Assembly: GCA_022614705.1 (NCBI GenBank)
Contig: JAKEIB010000216.1
Span: 1-15,543, forward strand
DNA: 15,543 nt
DNA from: Planctomycetota bacterium
GTDB taxonomy: Bacteria > Planctomycetota > Planctomycetia > Pirellulales > Lacipirellulaceae
Direction: 5' to 3'
Position 1 is the stretch's first letter; the number at the start of each line of letters is the position of its first letter. The notes under the pieces were generated by a model, which was not told the origin of the DNA, made no database searches, and saw only the letters and a program-made list of their open reading frames with translations. Made by a program: the position numbers and the translations under genes. Below, one piece after another: positions 6,248 through 13,117 of this stretch.

Positions 6248-7609
6248 CTAGCTTTTCGGTAGCCGTTTGACGCGGATGTTGCGGATGGCGACGGGGTCGT
6301 TGTGGCCGCAGAAAGCGAGGTGACCGCTGGTGCGGCTGGCACCCGGATGCTGTTTGCCATCAAGCGGCTTTTCGCGAACTTCGGCGACGTTCACGTTCAG
6401 CACTTCAAAACCGTTGACGTTGACCTTCAGCTTATCGCCGTCCAAAGTCACCTCCTGGCAATTCCACTCGCCGTCGGGACGCAGATAGCCGCGCGCGGCC
6501 GGGGCCAGGCCGTACAGGCTGCCGTGTACCTGATAATCGTGCAGATCGGCGTACTGCGGCGCGTCGTCGTCGAGAATCTGAATTTCCGTGGCCGCGTAGG
6601 CAAGTTGATCCTGGGTGATCGGCGCCCTTAAGGCGAGGCCGTTATTGCCGCCGGGCGGCAGTTTGAATTCGAAGCGCACGATGAAGTTATCAAACGTGTC
6701 CTTCGTAAAAAGATTGCCGCCGCGGCCCGGCTTGCACTGGATCGCGCCGTTCTTTACTTCGAAGTCGTCGGTGGCGCCGGTCCAGTTGCTGAGATCCTTG
6801 CCGTTGAACACCGATCGGAATTCCCTTTCATCGGCTTTGATTTCCGAGAGCAGCTTATCCGCTTCATCGGTAGGAATCTCGCGAACGAACACGTTGCGGA
6901 ACCGAGTTTCCGCGCCGTGCGTTTGCAAATAAATCGGGCCCGTCGCGTAAATGGGAATCTTGGGGTCGTAATAGTTCTCCATGACTACGTTGTCGACCAC
7001 GTTCTTGCCGTTTAGCGTAACGGTAACGTACGGCCCGACCATGCGGATGTACATGCGATTCCACTGGCCGATTGGTTTGTCGGCGAGCTCGGTGGGAAAG
7101 CGCTCGCCCTTCTTGTTGTTCCAAAGTGCGCCGGAACCTTTTGGGGCGCCGTGCTCTTTCACTCTTGGGTCGGCGGGATCCCAGATTTGGACTTGCGGAG
7201 TTCCTCGCAAATAAATGCCGCTGTCGCCGCCGGCGCCGATCTTCCAATCCAGCCACATTTCGAAATCGCCGTAGTCGCGCTTGGTCGCGAGATACGGATC
7301 GTGTCCGTCGCTGATGAGCATGCCGTCCTCGACGCGCCAATGCTCGTTGATGCCGCGCTTCATTTCGTCGTCCCAGGCGGCGCGTTTGTCGGCCGGCAGC
7401 GCGGCGATTTCGCGCGGGTCGCGGGTCGCGCCGCCCGTCCAGTCGTTGAAGTCTTTTCCGTTGAAGAGGGCGGTGAAGCCTTTGGCAGGGTTGTTGTCTT
7501 CCTGGGCGAGTGCGGGGTGCAGGGCCGCGGTGAATGAGAACGCGGCAGATAGGACTAGGGCGCTAAGCCGCAAGCGGGAGAAACTGTGCGCGTCGTGATT
7601 GGGTCGCAT
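6248..7609 (-). CDS. exported tandem DUF1080 (3-keto-disaccharide hydrolase family) protein
   Basis: This 453-residue protein has a signal peptide (MRPNHDAHSFSRLRL start, hydrophobic about 15-34, cleavage near ALAQ-ED at 36) and two DUF1080 domains. Domain 1 (about 44-245) opens with GFTALFNGKDFNDWTGG, has an extra segment at 61-88, and then WLDWKIGAGGDSGIYLRG (119-136). Domain 2 (about 264-450) opens with EFRSVFNGKDLSNWTG and has FEFKLPPGGNNGLALRAP (313-330). The two domains are clearly diverged, so the duplication is old and they may have different roles. The longest frame begins at a TTG at 7663, but the ATG at 7609 has AAGGGA (7617-7622) 7 bases upstream and gives a normal signal peptide, so I chose it. 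It is divergent from the Gfo/Idh/MocA gene and co-directional with the ceramidase-like gene 123 bases downstream. Confidence 0.88.
   Translation of the reverse strand: MRPNHDAHSFSRLRLSALVLSAAFSFTAALHPALAQEDNNPAKGFTALFNGKDFNDWTGGATRDPREIAALPADKRAAWDDEMKRGINEHWRVEDGMLISDGHDPYLATKRDYGDFEMWLDWKIGAGGDSGIYLRGTPQVQIWDPADPRVKEHGAPKGSGALWNNKKGERFPTELADKPIGQWNRMYIRMVGPYVTVTLNGKNVVDNVVMENYYDPKIPIYATGPIYLQTHGAETRFRNVFVREIPTDEADKLLSEIKADEREFRSVFNGKDLSNWTGATDDFEVKNGAIQCKPGRGGNLFTKDTFDNFIVRFEFKLPPGGNNGLALRAPITQDQLAYAATEIQILDDDAPQYADLHDYQVHGSLYGLAPAARGYLRPDGEWNCQEVTLDGDKLKVNVNGFEVLNVNVAEVREKPLDGKQHPGASRTSGHLAFCGHNDPVAIRNIRVKRLPKS
7561..7577. repeat. 17-bp repeat CGCTAAGCCGCAAGCGG, copy 2
   Basis: Exact copy of 3959-3975, here inside the coding sequence for the signal peptide of the tandem DUF1080 protein (residues about 11-17, SRLRLSA). 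A dispersed repeat contributing codons to a tolerant signal-peptide region would explain it. Confidence 0.75.
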
Positions 7610-7697
7610 GTGGTCGTCCCTTGGAGTCGAAAATTGAAGTTCGGAGTCTGTGATTCTAAACAACGGGAACTAGCGGCGGGAAGCGGTCGGACGGTTG

Positions 7698-7810
7698 GGT
7701 AGTGGTACAGTTTACTTCTGTCACCCCGAGGTCCGCCGAGGGGTCTGGCCAGATTCCTCGGCGGACCTCGGAATGACACGATGCAGAATTAGGCAAACTG
7801 TACCACTACC
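7698..7810. mobile_element. MITE-like nested palindrome with 16-bp terminal inverted repeats
   Basis: GGTAGTGGTACAGTTT (7698-7713) and its perfect reverse complement (7795-7810) bound a 113-bp unit. Inside is a near-perfect palindrome from 7719 to 7778: GTCACCCCGAGGTCCGCCGAGG faces CCTCGGCGGACCTCGGAATGAC, and the centre TCTGGCCAGA (7744-7753) is itself a perfect palindrome. The outer arms are centred about 5 bases away from the inner palindrome. No coding capacity. It fills much of the gap between two divergent genes, where their promoters should lie. No target-site duplication is obvious next to the arms. It could be a non-autonomous transposable unit (MITE or REP-like) or a regulatory site; the inner part is related to 3849-3929. 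Confidence 0.65.
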
Positions 7811-7853
7811 GATGGTTGCAAAGTGCGTTAGAGCGTGGTTACATTGAGAGCGC

Positions 7854-7858
7854 GGAGG
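7854..7858 (+). promoter_or_regulatory. Shine-Dalgarno fixing the oxidoreductase start
   Basis: GGAGG lies 8 bases before the ATG at 7867. It supports that start over the in-frame TTG at 7816. Confidence 0.75.
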
Positions 7859-7866
7859 ATACGACC

Positions 7867-9201
7867 ATGACGTGGCAAGTGAATCGGCGTGCTTTCCTGC
7901 AAGTATCGGCGGCCGGCGCGGCCCACCTGCTGATTGGACCGAATGCTCGGGCGCTGGACCTTAATAGCAGGCTGCGCCTAGCGGCGGTTGGGACCGGCAA
8001 TAAAGGGCAGGACGATTTGCTCAACGTGGCCGCTAGCCCGCGCGTCGAAGTTGTTGCGTTGTGCGACGTGGATCAGTCGCAATCCCATTTCGGTTGGGCG
8101 GCCGAGAAGTATTCACGGGCCGCACGCTACGCGGATTTTCGACGCCTGTTGGACGAAGCAGCCACATTCGATGCCGTCACCGTTTCGACGACCGACCACA
8201 TGCACGCGCCCATCGCGGTGGCCGCCATGCAGTTGGGCAAGCATGTATTCTGCCAGAAGCCGCTCACGCACACGGTGAACGAAGCGCGACGGATGCGCGA
8301 GGTCGCCAAGCAGAATCGGATCGTGACGCAAATGGGCAACCAAATCCAGTCGCATCCTGCTTACCGCACGGCGGTCAAGTTGGTGCATGACGGCGCCATC
8401 GGCAAAGTTCGCGCGGTGCACTCGTGGCAAAGCGGCGGCATGGACTGGCTGCCAAAAAATAGTCACCCCACCGACTCCGACCCGATACCGAAAACCCTCG
8501 ATTGGGATTCGTGGCTGGGCGTGGCGCCGGAGCGACCGTACAAATCAAACTTGTATCACCCCAAAAACTGGCGCGGTTGGCAGGATTTTGGCGCGGGACA
8601 GCTCGGCGACTTTGGCTGCCACATTCTGGATCCGGTGTTTATGGCGTTGGAATTGACGGCGCCGACGACGATTGAAGCCGAAGCGCCCGCGATCGACGAC
8701 CAGATTTGGTCGCCGAAGTCGACGGTGTCGTACGAGTTCCCGGGCACACCGCGGACCGCAGGCGAAGTGCTGCCCGTCACCTGGTACGACGGCGCCGGAC
8801 ACAAACCGAACCGCGAGGGGCTCGGCGTGCCGGACGAATATGATTTGCCGCACGCGGGTTCGGTTCTAGTTGGCGAGCAGGGCACGATGGTTATTCCGCA
8901 TTGGTCGATGCCGCAGCTATTTCCCGAGGACAAGTTCCGCGAGTACAAGATGCCGGAGGTGGGCGAGGTGAACCATTACACGAGCTGGGCAGACGCGTGC
9001 CTGGGCGACGGTAAGACGACGTCGCACTTCGGCTACGCGGGGCCGCTGGCGGAGGCCGTGCTGCTCGGTGTCATCGCCATTCGATTTCCCAAGGAACAGC
9101 TGCAGTGGGACACCCGCCGCGGCGAATTCACGCACCACGCAGACGCCACGGCCCGGCTGACGAAAGAATATCGCCGCGGCTGGCCGAATCCCGTCGGCTG
9201 A
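7867..9201 (+). CDS. Tat-exported Gfo/Idh/MocA family oxidoreductase
   Basis: This 444-residue NAD(P)-dependent sugar oxidoreductase of the Gfo/Idh/MocA family starts with a twin-arginine signal: NRRAFLQVSAAGAAHLLIG (6-24). The Rossmann domain opens with LRLAAVGTGNKGQD (36-49), followed by VVALCDVD (62-69) and the family's catalytic-lysine motif CQKPL (129-133, K131, where EKP is usual). The C-terminal domain carries GQLGDFGCHILDPV (244-257), the Asp/His motif that handles the sugar hydroxyl. Tat export of a folded enzyme with bound cofactor is known for Zymomonas glucose-fructose oxidoreductase, so periplasmic catalysis is plausible. Some family members oxidise glycosides at C3, and DUF1080 enzymes then cleave the product; both kinds of gene are neighbours here. 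The substrate cannot be read from sequence. Confidence 0.88.
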   Translation: MTWQVNRRAFLQVSAAGAAHLLIGPNARALDLNSRLRLAAVGTGNKGQDDLLNVAASPRVEVVALCDVDQSQSHFGWAAEKYSRAARYADFRRLLDEAATFDAVTVSTTDHMHAPIAVAAMQLGKHVFCQKPLTHTVNEARRMREVAKQNRIVTQMGNQIQSHPAYRTAVKLVHDGAIGKVRAVHSWQSGGMDWLPKNSHPTDSDPIPKTLDWDSWLGVAPERPYKSNLYHPKNWRGWQDFGAGQLGDFGCHILDPVFMALELTAPTTIEAEAPAIDDQIWSPKSTVSYEFPGTPRTAGEVLPVTWYDGAGHKPNREGLGVPDEYDLPHAGSVLVGEQGTMVIPHWSMPQLFPEDKFREYKMPEVGEVNHYTSWADACLGDGKTTSHFGYAGPLAEAVLLGVIAIRFPKEQLQWDTRRGEFTHHADATARLTKEYRRGWPNPVG

Positions 9202-9261
9202 CGAACAATACGTGGCCGTTGACGGAACTTCTTATTGATCTCTGCATTGCCAGTGAGCCGT

Positions 9262-9345
9262 AGGGTGCCATGGCCACTGCTCTGAGTGGCCATGCTTGCA
9301 GCGAGATTCCCATGCCCACGCAAAGCCGTGGGCATGCCACCCAAA
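9262..9345. repeat. twin-hairpin intergenic repeat, possible bidirectional terminator
   Basis: Two perfect 10-bp hairpins stand side by side: CATGGCCACT/AGTGGCCATG (9269-9278 with 9285-9294) and CATGCCCACG/CGTGGGCATG (9311-9320 with 9327-9336), each with a 6-base loop. Outer parts GGGTGCCATGGCCAC (9263-9277) and GTGGGCATGCCACCC (9328-9342) are also roughly complementary, so one large fold is possible. It lies between convergent genes, which suits a bidirectional transcription barrier. Its form also suits a dispersed repeat. Confidence 0.7.
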
Positions 9346-9409
9346 TGGGAGACGGCTCATTCTCTGCGCAGCCCTCAGTAAACGGGTGGCGAGTAGCGCC
9401 ATCGCGCGC

Positions 9410-9841
9410 TTAGCGATCATCTTCGCGATACTTGCGGACCTGGTCGCGGGAGAGCTTAATGTCGATCTGATTTTGCGTGCCAGCCACGACCGTCTTTTTG
9501 TCCGGAACTTGAATGCGGGCAAATGCCGGAACGCCGTCGGGCAAATCCTCCTCGTCGTGGTTGACGATGGTGACCCAATGTTCGCCAACAATGGCTCCGT
9601 CGTTGTCTTCGAATGTCGAGAGCCGGAAGGTGCCGTCCGATCGAATCTTGCCTACCGCGGCCTTACCGGAACTGGCGTTATCGCCGTTTGCAATGGGCGA
9701 GAACATGATGCCACCTTGATAGAGGGGCTTATCATCGACCGTCACCATGCCATTCACCGGGGCCACTTCGTAGAGGGAACGGTCGCATCCGCTCAGAATG
9801 AGCGGCAGAACCAAAATTGCAAACTTGTGAGATCGAACCAT
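9410..9841 (-). CDS. small lipoprotein of the DUF1559-partner type
   Basis: This 143-residue protein has a lipoprotein signal peptide: MVRSHK, hydrophobic 7-16, and lipobox LSGC with C19 as the lipidated residue. The mature part looks like a small beta-sandwich of the carboxypeptidase-regulatory/transthyretin-like kind: VAPVNGMVTVDDKPLYQGGIMFSP (26-49) is the typical opening, then GKIRSDGTFRLSTF (64-77), GEHWVTIVNHDE (86-97), and a last strand at about 124-130. Planctomycetes carry many such lipoproteins immediately downstream of DUF1559 genes, as here (112-base gap, same strand). Membrane anchored; function unknown. No clear SD precedes the ATG. Confidence 0.75.
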   Translation of the reverse strand: MVRSHKFAILVLPLILSGCDRSLYEVAPVNGMVTVDDKPLYQGGIMFSPIANGDNASSGKAAVGKIRSDGTFRLSTFEDNDGAIVGEHWVTIVNHDEEDLPDGVPAFARIQVPDKKTVVAGTQNQIDIKLSRDQVRKYREDDR

Positions 9842-9953
9842 GAGAATTAACCGAATTTGGCTGAGATGCAGTTAAACTAGCCCGCGATGCGAGCCGCCAG
9901 GTTTATCGCGGTGCGAATGAACCCCGCCGCTCGCTTGGTTCTGCTACAGGCGG

Positions 9954-11018
9954 TTACTCAAGTTCGCGAATCACTTCGTTGTCCATTCGATCGCCGAGCA
10001 ACCACAGTGTCCGTCGCTCGAGGTTTTCGGTGAGGAAGCGAACGGAACCGTCGACGAAGGCGAAGTACGCTCCGCCGGTGTGCCAGCTGAATGAGCAATC
10101 GGTTGGTTCAGGCCCGCCTACCAACACGGCCCGCTCCAGATCGGGCGCGGACAGCGGGAACGATCGCACGCCGCCAATGCCACAATTGATTTCGTCCTCC
10201 GTCTCAAACATTGTGTTGCCGGTCTCGCTGTACATTCCCATCCAAATGGGAAATGCCTTCGAGCTGACGAAGTACGCGGACTCGCCGAGAAGGATTGTCT
10301 TGCTCGTGCCGTCGGTCACGTCATCGATGCGGACCCGGGAGATTGCTTTCTTCGGCACGGAGTCCATGACACCGTCGCCGTCGATGTCGTAGGGGCAGGC
10401 GTATTCGGCCGCTCCCTCTTTTGGCTTCCAGAACATTCCGCGGTCGCAATGCCCGCGAGAAGCTTTGTAATGGGCCGTGGCGTAACCCGTGGCGACGAAC
10501 GGGACGGACGACAGGCCAAAGTAGTCGCCGGTGGGCACGTGCGTCGGCAATTCGACCGACGGGCAGAGAAATGCGCTGAGCACCGAGTCGCCGCCGGCGA
10601 TCGGGCGCAAGCCATTGTCGTGCGCCACCTTGAAGATCCCGCGCTGTCCCCTGGGGTGGTTGGTGATCCAAGGATTGCCTTGGTAACCAGGCACCTTGTT
10701 GTTCTTGAGCTGGTCGTACAGCGCTTGTTCTTCAAGCTGCGGGAGGATCTGTGTCGCCCAGCCAAGACCGTCCTCCTCGGCTGGGTGGTCTTCCTCAACG
10801 GCGGCATAAGCCCCCAGTGGAAACTGGCCTTGGTTGTTGTGGTAATTGTGTAGTGCAAGCGCTATTTGTTTGAGATTATTCGTGCAGGTGATGCGACGGG
10901 CCGCTTCGCGGGCGGCTTGGATCGCGGGCATGAGGAGCGCGACCAGAATGCCGACGATCGCGATGACGACAAGCAGTTCAATGAGTGTGAAACCGCCGCC
11001 ATTCCGCCGCACAGCCAT
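9954..11018 (-). CDS. DUF1559 prepilin-like protein with H-X9-DG tail
   Basis: This 354-residue protein has a class III (type IV pilin-like) signal: basic MAVRRNGGG, predicted cleavage after G9, then FTLIELLVVIAIVGILVALL (10-29) with E14 as the conserved Glu. The pseudopilin helix continues through AIQAAREAARRITCTNNLKQIALALHNYH (32-60), standard for DUF1559. Near the C terminus, H313 followed by nine residues and D323-G324 gives the H-X9-DG motif. The family is hugely expanded in planctomycetes and thought to be cell-envelope pseudopilin-like; individual roles are unknown. GAGG (11025-11028 on the minus strand) lies 6 bases before the ATG. It probably forms an operon with the downstream lipoprotein. 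Confidence 0.92.
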   Translation of the reverse strand: MAVRRNGGGFTLIELLVVIAIVGILVALLMPAIQAAREAARRITCTNNLKQIALALHNYHNNQGQFPLGAYAAVEEDHPAEEDGLGWATQILPQLEEQALYDQLKNNKVPGYQGNPWITNHPRGQRGIFKVAHDNGLRPIAGGDSVLSAFLCPSVELPTHVPTGDYFGLSSVPFVATGYATAHYKASRGHCDRGMFWKPKEGAAEYACPYDIDGDGVMDSVPKKAISRVRIDDVTDGTSKTILLGESAYFVSSKAFPIWMGMYSETGNTMFETEDEINCGIGGVRSFPLSAPDLERAVLVGGPEPTDCSFSWHTGGAYFAFVDGSVRFLTENLERRTLWLLGDRMDNEVIRELE

Positions 11019-11201
11019 GATGAACCTCAGAAACCAGCGTGATGATAACTGGCCTCCATAATAACCAGCAGGGCGGGAAGTTTGAACCGCTTTTGCCGGT
11101 TTAATCGCTACAACACGGAGACTTTCGCATATGGAAAATCGATTAGAGCGCGCACATCGATTGCGCGGCCAAGTTATCGGATGGCCGGCCTACGGCGTTT
11201 T

Positions 11202-11250
11202 CCACGTCGACGTGGGGGCTACGCGTGAGAATTCGCAGCGGCCTAGCCGC
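11202..11250 (-). terminator. palindromes downstream of the porin gene
   Basis: A perfect 14-bp palindrome CCACGTCGACGTGG (11202-11215) and a small hairpin GCGGC-CTA-GCCGC (11238-11250) lie within 100 bases past the porin stop. Neither has a T-run. They could end transcription, or the palindrome could be a dimeric-protein binding site upstream of the DUF1559 gene, whose start is at 11018. Confidence 0.35.
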
Positions 11251-11297
11251 CGCCGCTGAAGCCTACTGACTGTTGCGACCGCAGCGCGCTGTAGTTT

Positions 11298-12767
11298 CTA
11301 GAAATCGAGCTGCAATTGGACTTCGAACACGTCCTCGTCGAACAAGCCGAGGCCGCCGGGCAGCGGTACGCCGACCGTGTCGCTACGGAATGTGTAGTCC
11401 GTCTGGATCTTGAGATTGTGCTCTCGAATGTAGAAGTTGAAGCCGATCGACGTCCAGCGCAGCGTATCGTTCCCAACGATTGGATCGAGTTCCTGATAGC
11501 GAACCGCGAACTCGGTGCACGGGTCGCAGACGTCAAACAAATAGCCGGCTTGCACGTACCATCCGTCGGCGATGATGTCGGCCGCCCCGGAAATGTTTTC
11601 GATGATCTGGTCGTACTCGGTCTGAAATGTGTAATGACCGCTGTTGGCAAAGAGGTCCACGCCCCAGGCGCTGAGATCAAATAAGGCAGCGCCGTCAATT
11701 ACCTCGCTCAAGTGGGCAGCGTTGGCGCCAATCTCCAGTCGTTGTCCCTTGCCGATGTACGACTCTTGATAATCCGCGTAGCCGTCGAGCGGTGTCATCG
11801 GATCCAATAAGCTTACGACGACCCGCCCTACCGGCATCAACTTATCCGATTCGCGCGTCCCGGCGACACCAAATCTCTCGAACGTGACGTTGTCGAAGAT
11901 ACCGACGGCATACTCCAGGTAGCCGCTATAGGGCCGGCCATGGAGCATCAGGCCGATCCCGTTATCCGCCATCCCCACGCCGGTGACCTCTTCCTTGATG
12001 AGCGTGCGGTCCATGAACAGAAGTTTGGAGTCGGACGTCAAAGCGTCTCTGGAAAATGGGACGTCGTACAAGCCGGCACGTAGATACATCAGGTCCGTGT
12101 GGACGGGAAAGTCGAGCCAGGCGTTTTCGACTCTGGCGCTGGGCGTGGCCGCAAAGCGGCCGTCATTGTCGATTTTCAGCTCCACGCCATACTTGGCGAC
12201 GTCGTACGCACTGCCGCCGCCTTTGAGACGGAAGCGACGAATAAAAAAATCGTGGTTGTCGTTCCCAGATTCGTACATGTAGCGAGGCTGGATGCGCAGG
12301 CCGGGCTTGAAGGTAAGGTCTCCGTCGTTGGACGCAATGAGAATCCCCTTGGCTAGGTCCGGGATCGCCGGCTTGTCCTCCTCTTTCTTTTCTGGCTCCG
12401 CCGCCGGCACTTGCGCGACAATTCCAGGGATCTCTTCGGTCTGATCGGGATTGGCTGCATCGACGTCGGCCGTCGGAGCAGTCATCGTCCCCGCCTGGGG
12501 CGGCAGAATCAGCGGCTCTTCACTGGGTGCGGCAGGGCCCGCCGGCTGAGACTGGGCGAGCACGTGCGATGGGGCGTACCACTCGTCTCGGAAGGCAAGC
12601 AATTGGACTCGCGGCAGTTCGAACCAACGAGTTTCGGTGCCCGCGTCGGAAACGAACAGAATGCCGCTCGAATCGTCGGCCGACCAAAGTTGCTGGGCGC
12701 TAGCCCGCGGAGCGGCCGCAAAAACGGCCACAAATGCGAAAAGCAGGACGACGGCGTACGTCCGCAT
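11298..12767 (-). CDS. OprO/OprP-type porin
   Basis: This 489-residue outer-membrane protein is of the phosphate-selective porin O/P family (PF07396). The signal peptide is MRTYAVVLLFAFVAVFAAAPRASAQ (cleavage near 25). A long Pro/Ala/Glu-rich linker (about 72-136) precedes the barrel. Family marks are LRIQPRYMYE (157-166), DFFIRRFRLKGGG (173-185), VELKIDNDG (195-203), AGLYDVPFSRDAL (231-243), and a last strand ending in Phe (VQLQLDF, 483-489), the usual outer-membrane insertion signal. C414 and C417 (CDPC) form an unusual CxxC pair in a predicted loop. The longest frame starts at a GTG (12938), but the ATG at 12767 begins the signal peptide directly; an ATG at 12845 has a distant GGGAG. Homologues pass phosphate, polyphosphate or other anions; the substrate here is unknown. 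Confidence 0.82.
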   Translation of the reverse strand: MRTYAVVLLFAFVAVFAAAPRASAQQLWSADDSSGILFVSDAGTETRWFELPRVQLLAFRDEWYAPSHVLAQSQPAGPAAPSEEPLILPPQAGTMTAPTADVDAANPDQTEEIPGIVAQVPAAEPEKKEEDKPAIPDLAKGILIASNDGDLTFKPGLRIQPRYMYESGNDNHDFFIRRFRLKGGGSAYDVAKYGVELKIDNDGRFAATPSARVENAWLDFPVHTDLMYLRAGLYDVPFSRDALTSDSKLLFMDRTLIKEEVTGVGMADNGIGLMLHGRPYSGYLEYAVGIFDNVTFERFGVAGTRESDKLMPVGRVVVSLLDPMTPLDGYADYQESYIGKGQRLEIGANAAHLSEVIDGAALFDLSAWGVDLFANSGHYTFQTEYDQIIENISGAADIIADGWYVQAGYLFDVCDPCTEFAVRYQELDPIVGNDTLRWTSIGFNFYIREHNLKIQTDYTFRSDTVGVPLPGGLGLFDEDVFEVQLQLDF

Positions 12768-13117
12768 GGCGGAACCAGCGATCACCAGGCAGGAGACGCT
12801 TTCGGGTGCGAGCACCGACGCGAATTCGTCCAGCGGAAAGAACATGTGCGCAGCACTCCCTCGCCAAGCGAATGGGTCGTCATCCGTGACAATCGCACCT
12901 ATTGAATCGGAAATGACTAATGGGGGGCTTAATATCACGTATCAATTACGGTGCCAAACTCGCAACGCCGGGACGTGTTGTAACTGCCGTGCGGAGTTTA
13001 CCGGATGTACCGATTAGGTCGTCGACAACACGCCTGCCGGCGTTGCCCGTTTTGAGCGTGCGTGGGCGCGCGGCGCCGTTTCAAAGATGGCGGCACGGCG
13101 TCGACGACCAGCCTTTT
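12768..13117. other. 350-base gap between porin and methyltransferase genes
   Basis: No convincing gene was seen. The forward frames through here have no start signal or recognisable protein. It should contain the porin promoter. Features seen: GTCATCCGTGAC (12879-12890), a GTCA-N4-TGAC half-site pair, and a 10-bp inverted repeat GGTCGTCGAC (13017-13026) / GTCGACGACC (13100-13109) that brackets the region just past the methyltransferase stop. No clear Pho box was found. Confidence 0.4.

Noticed and set aside
7816..7866. N-terminal extension of the oxidoreductase from a TTG
   Set aside because: It overlaps the edge of the repeat region, has no SD, and would place 17 residues before a standard Tat signal; the ATG at 7867 has GGAGG at the right distance.
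9296..9850. Plus-strand open frame of 184 codons
   Set aside because: It is the antisense of the lipoprotein gene, which has a clear lipobox and family pattern, and it begins inside a hairpin repeat.
12870..12895. Possible Pho box upstream of the OprP-like porin
   Set aside because: Only one GTCA-N4-TGAC inverted pair is present; the direct CTGTCAT-type repeats of a Pho box are not seen.
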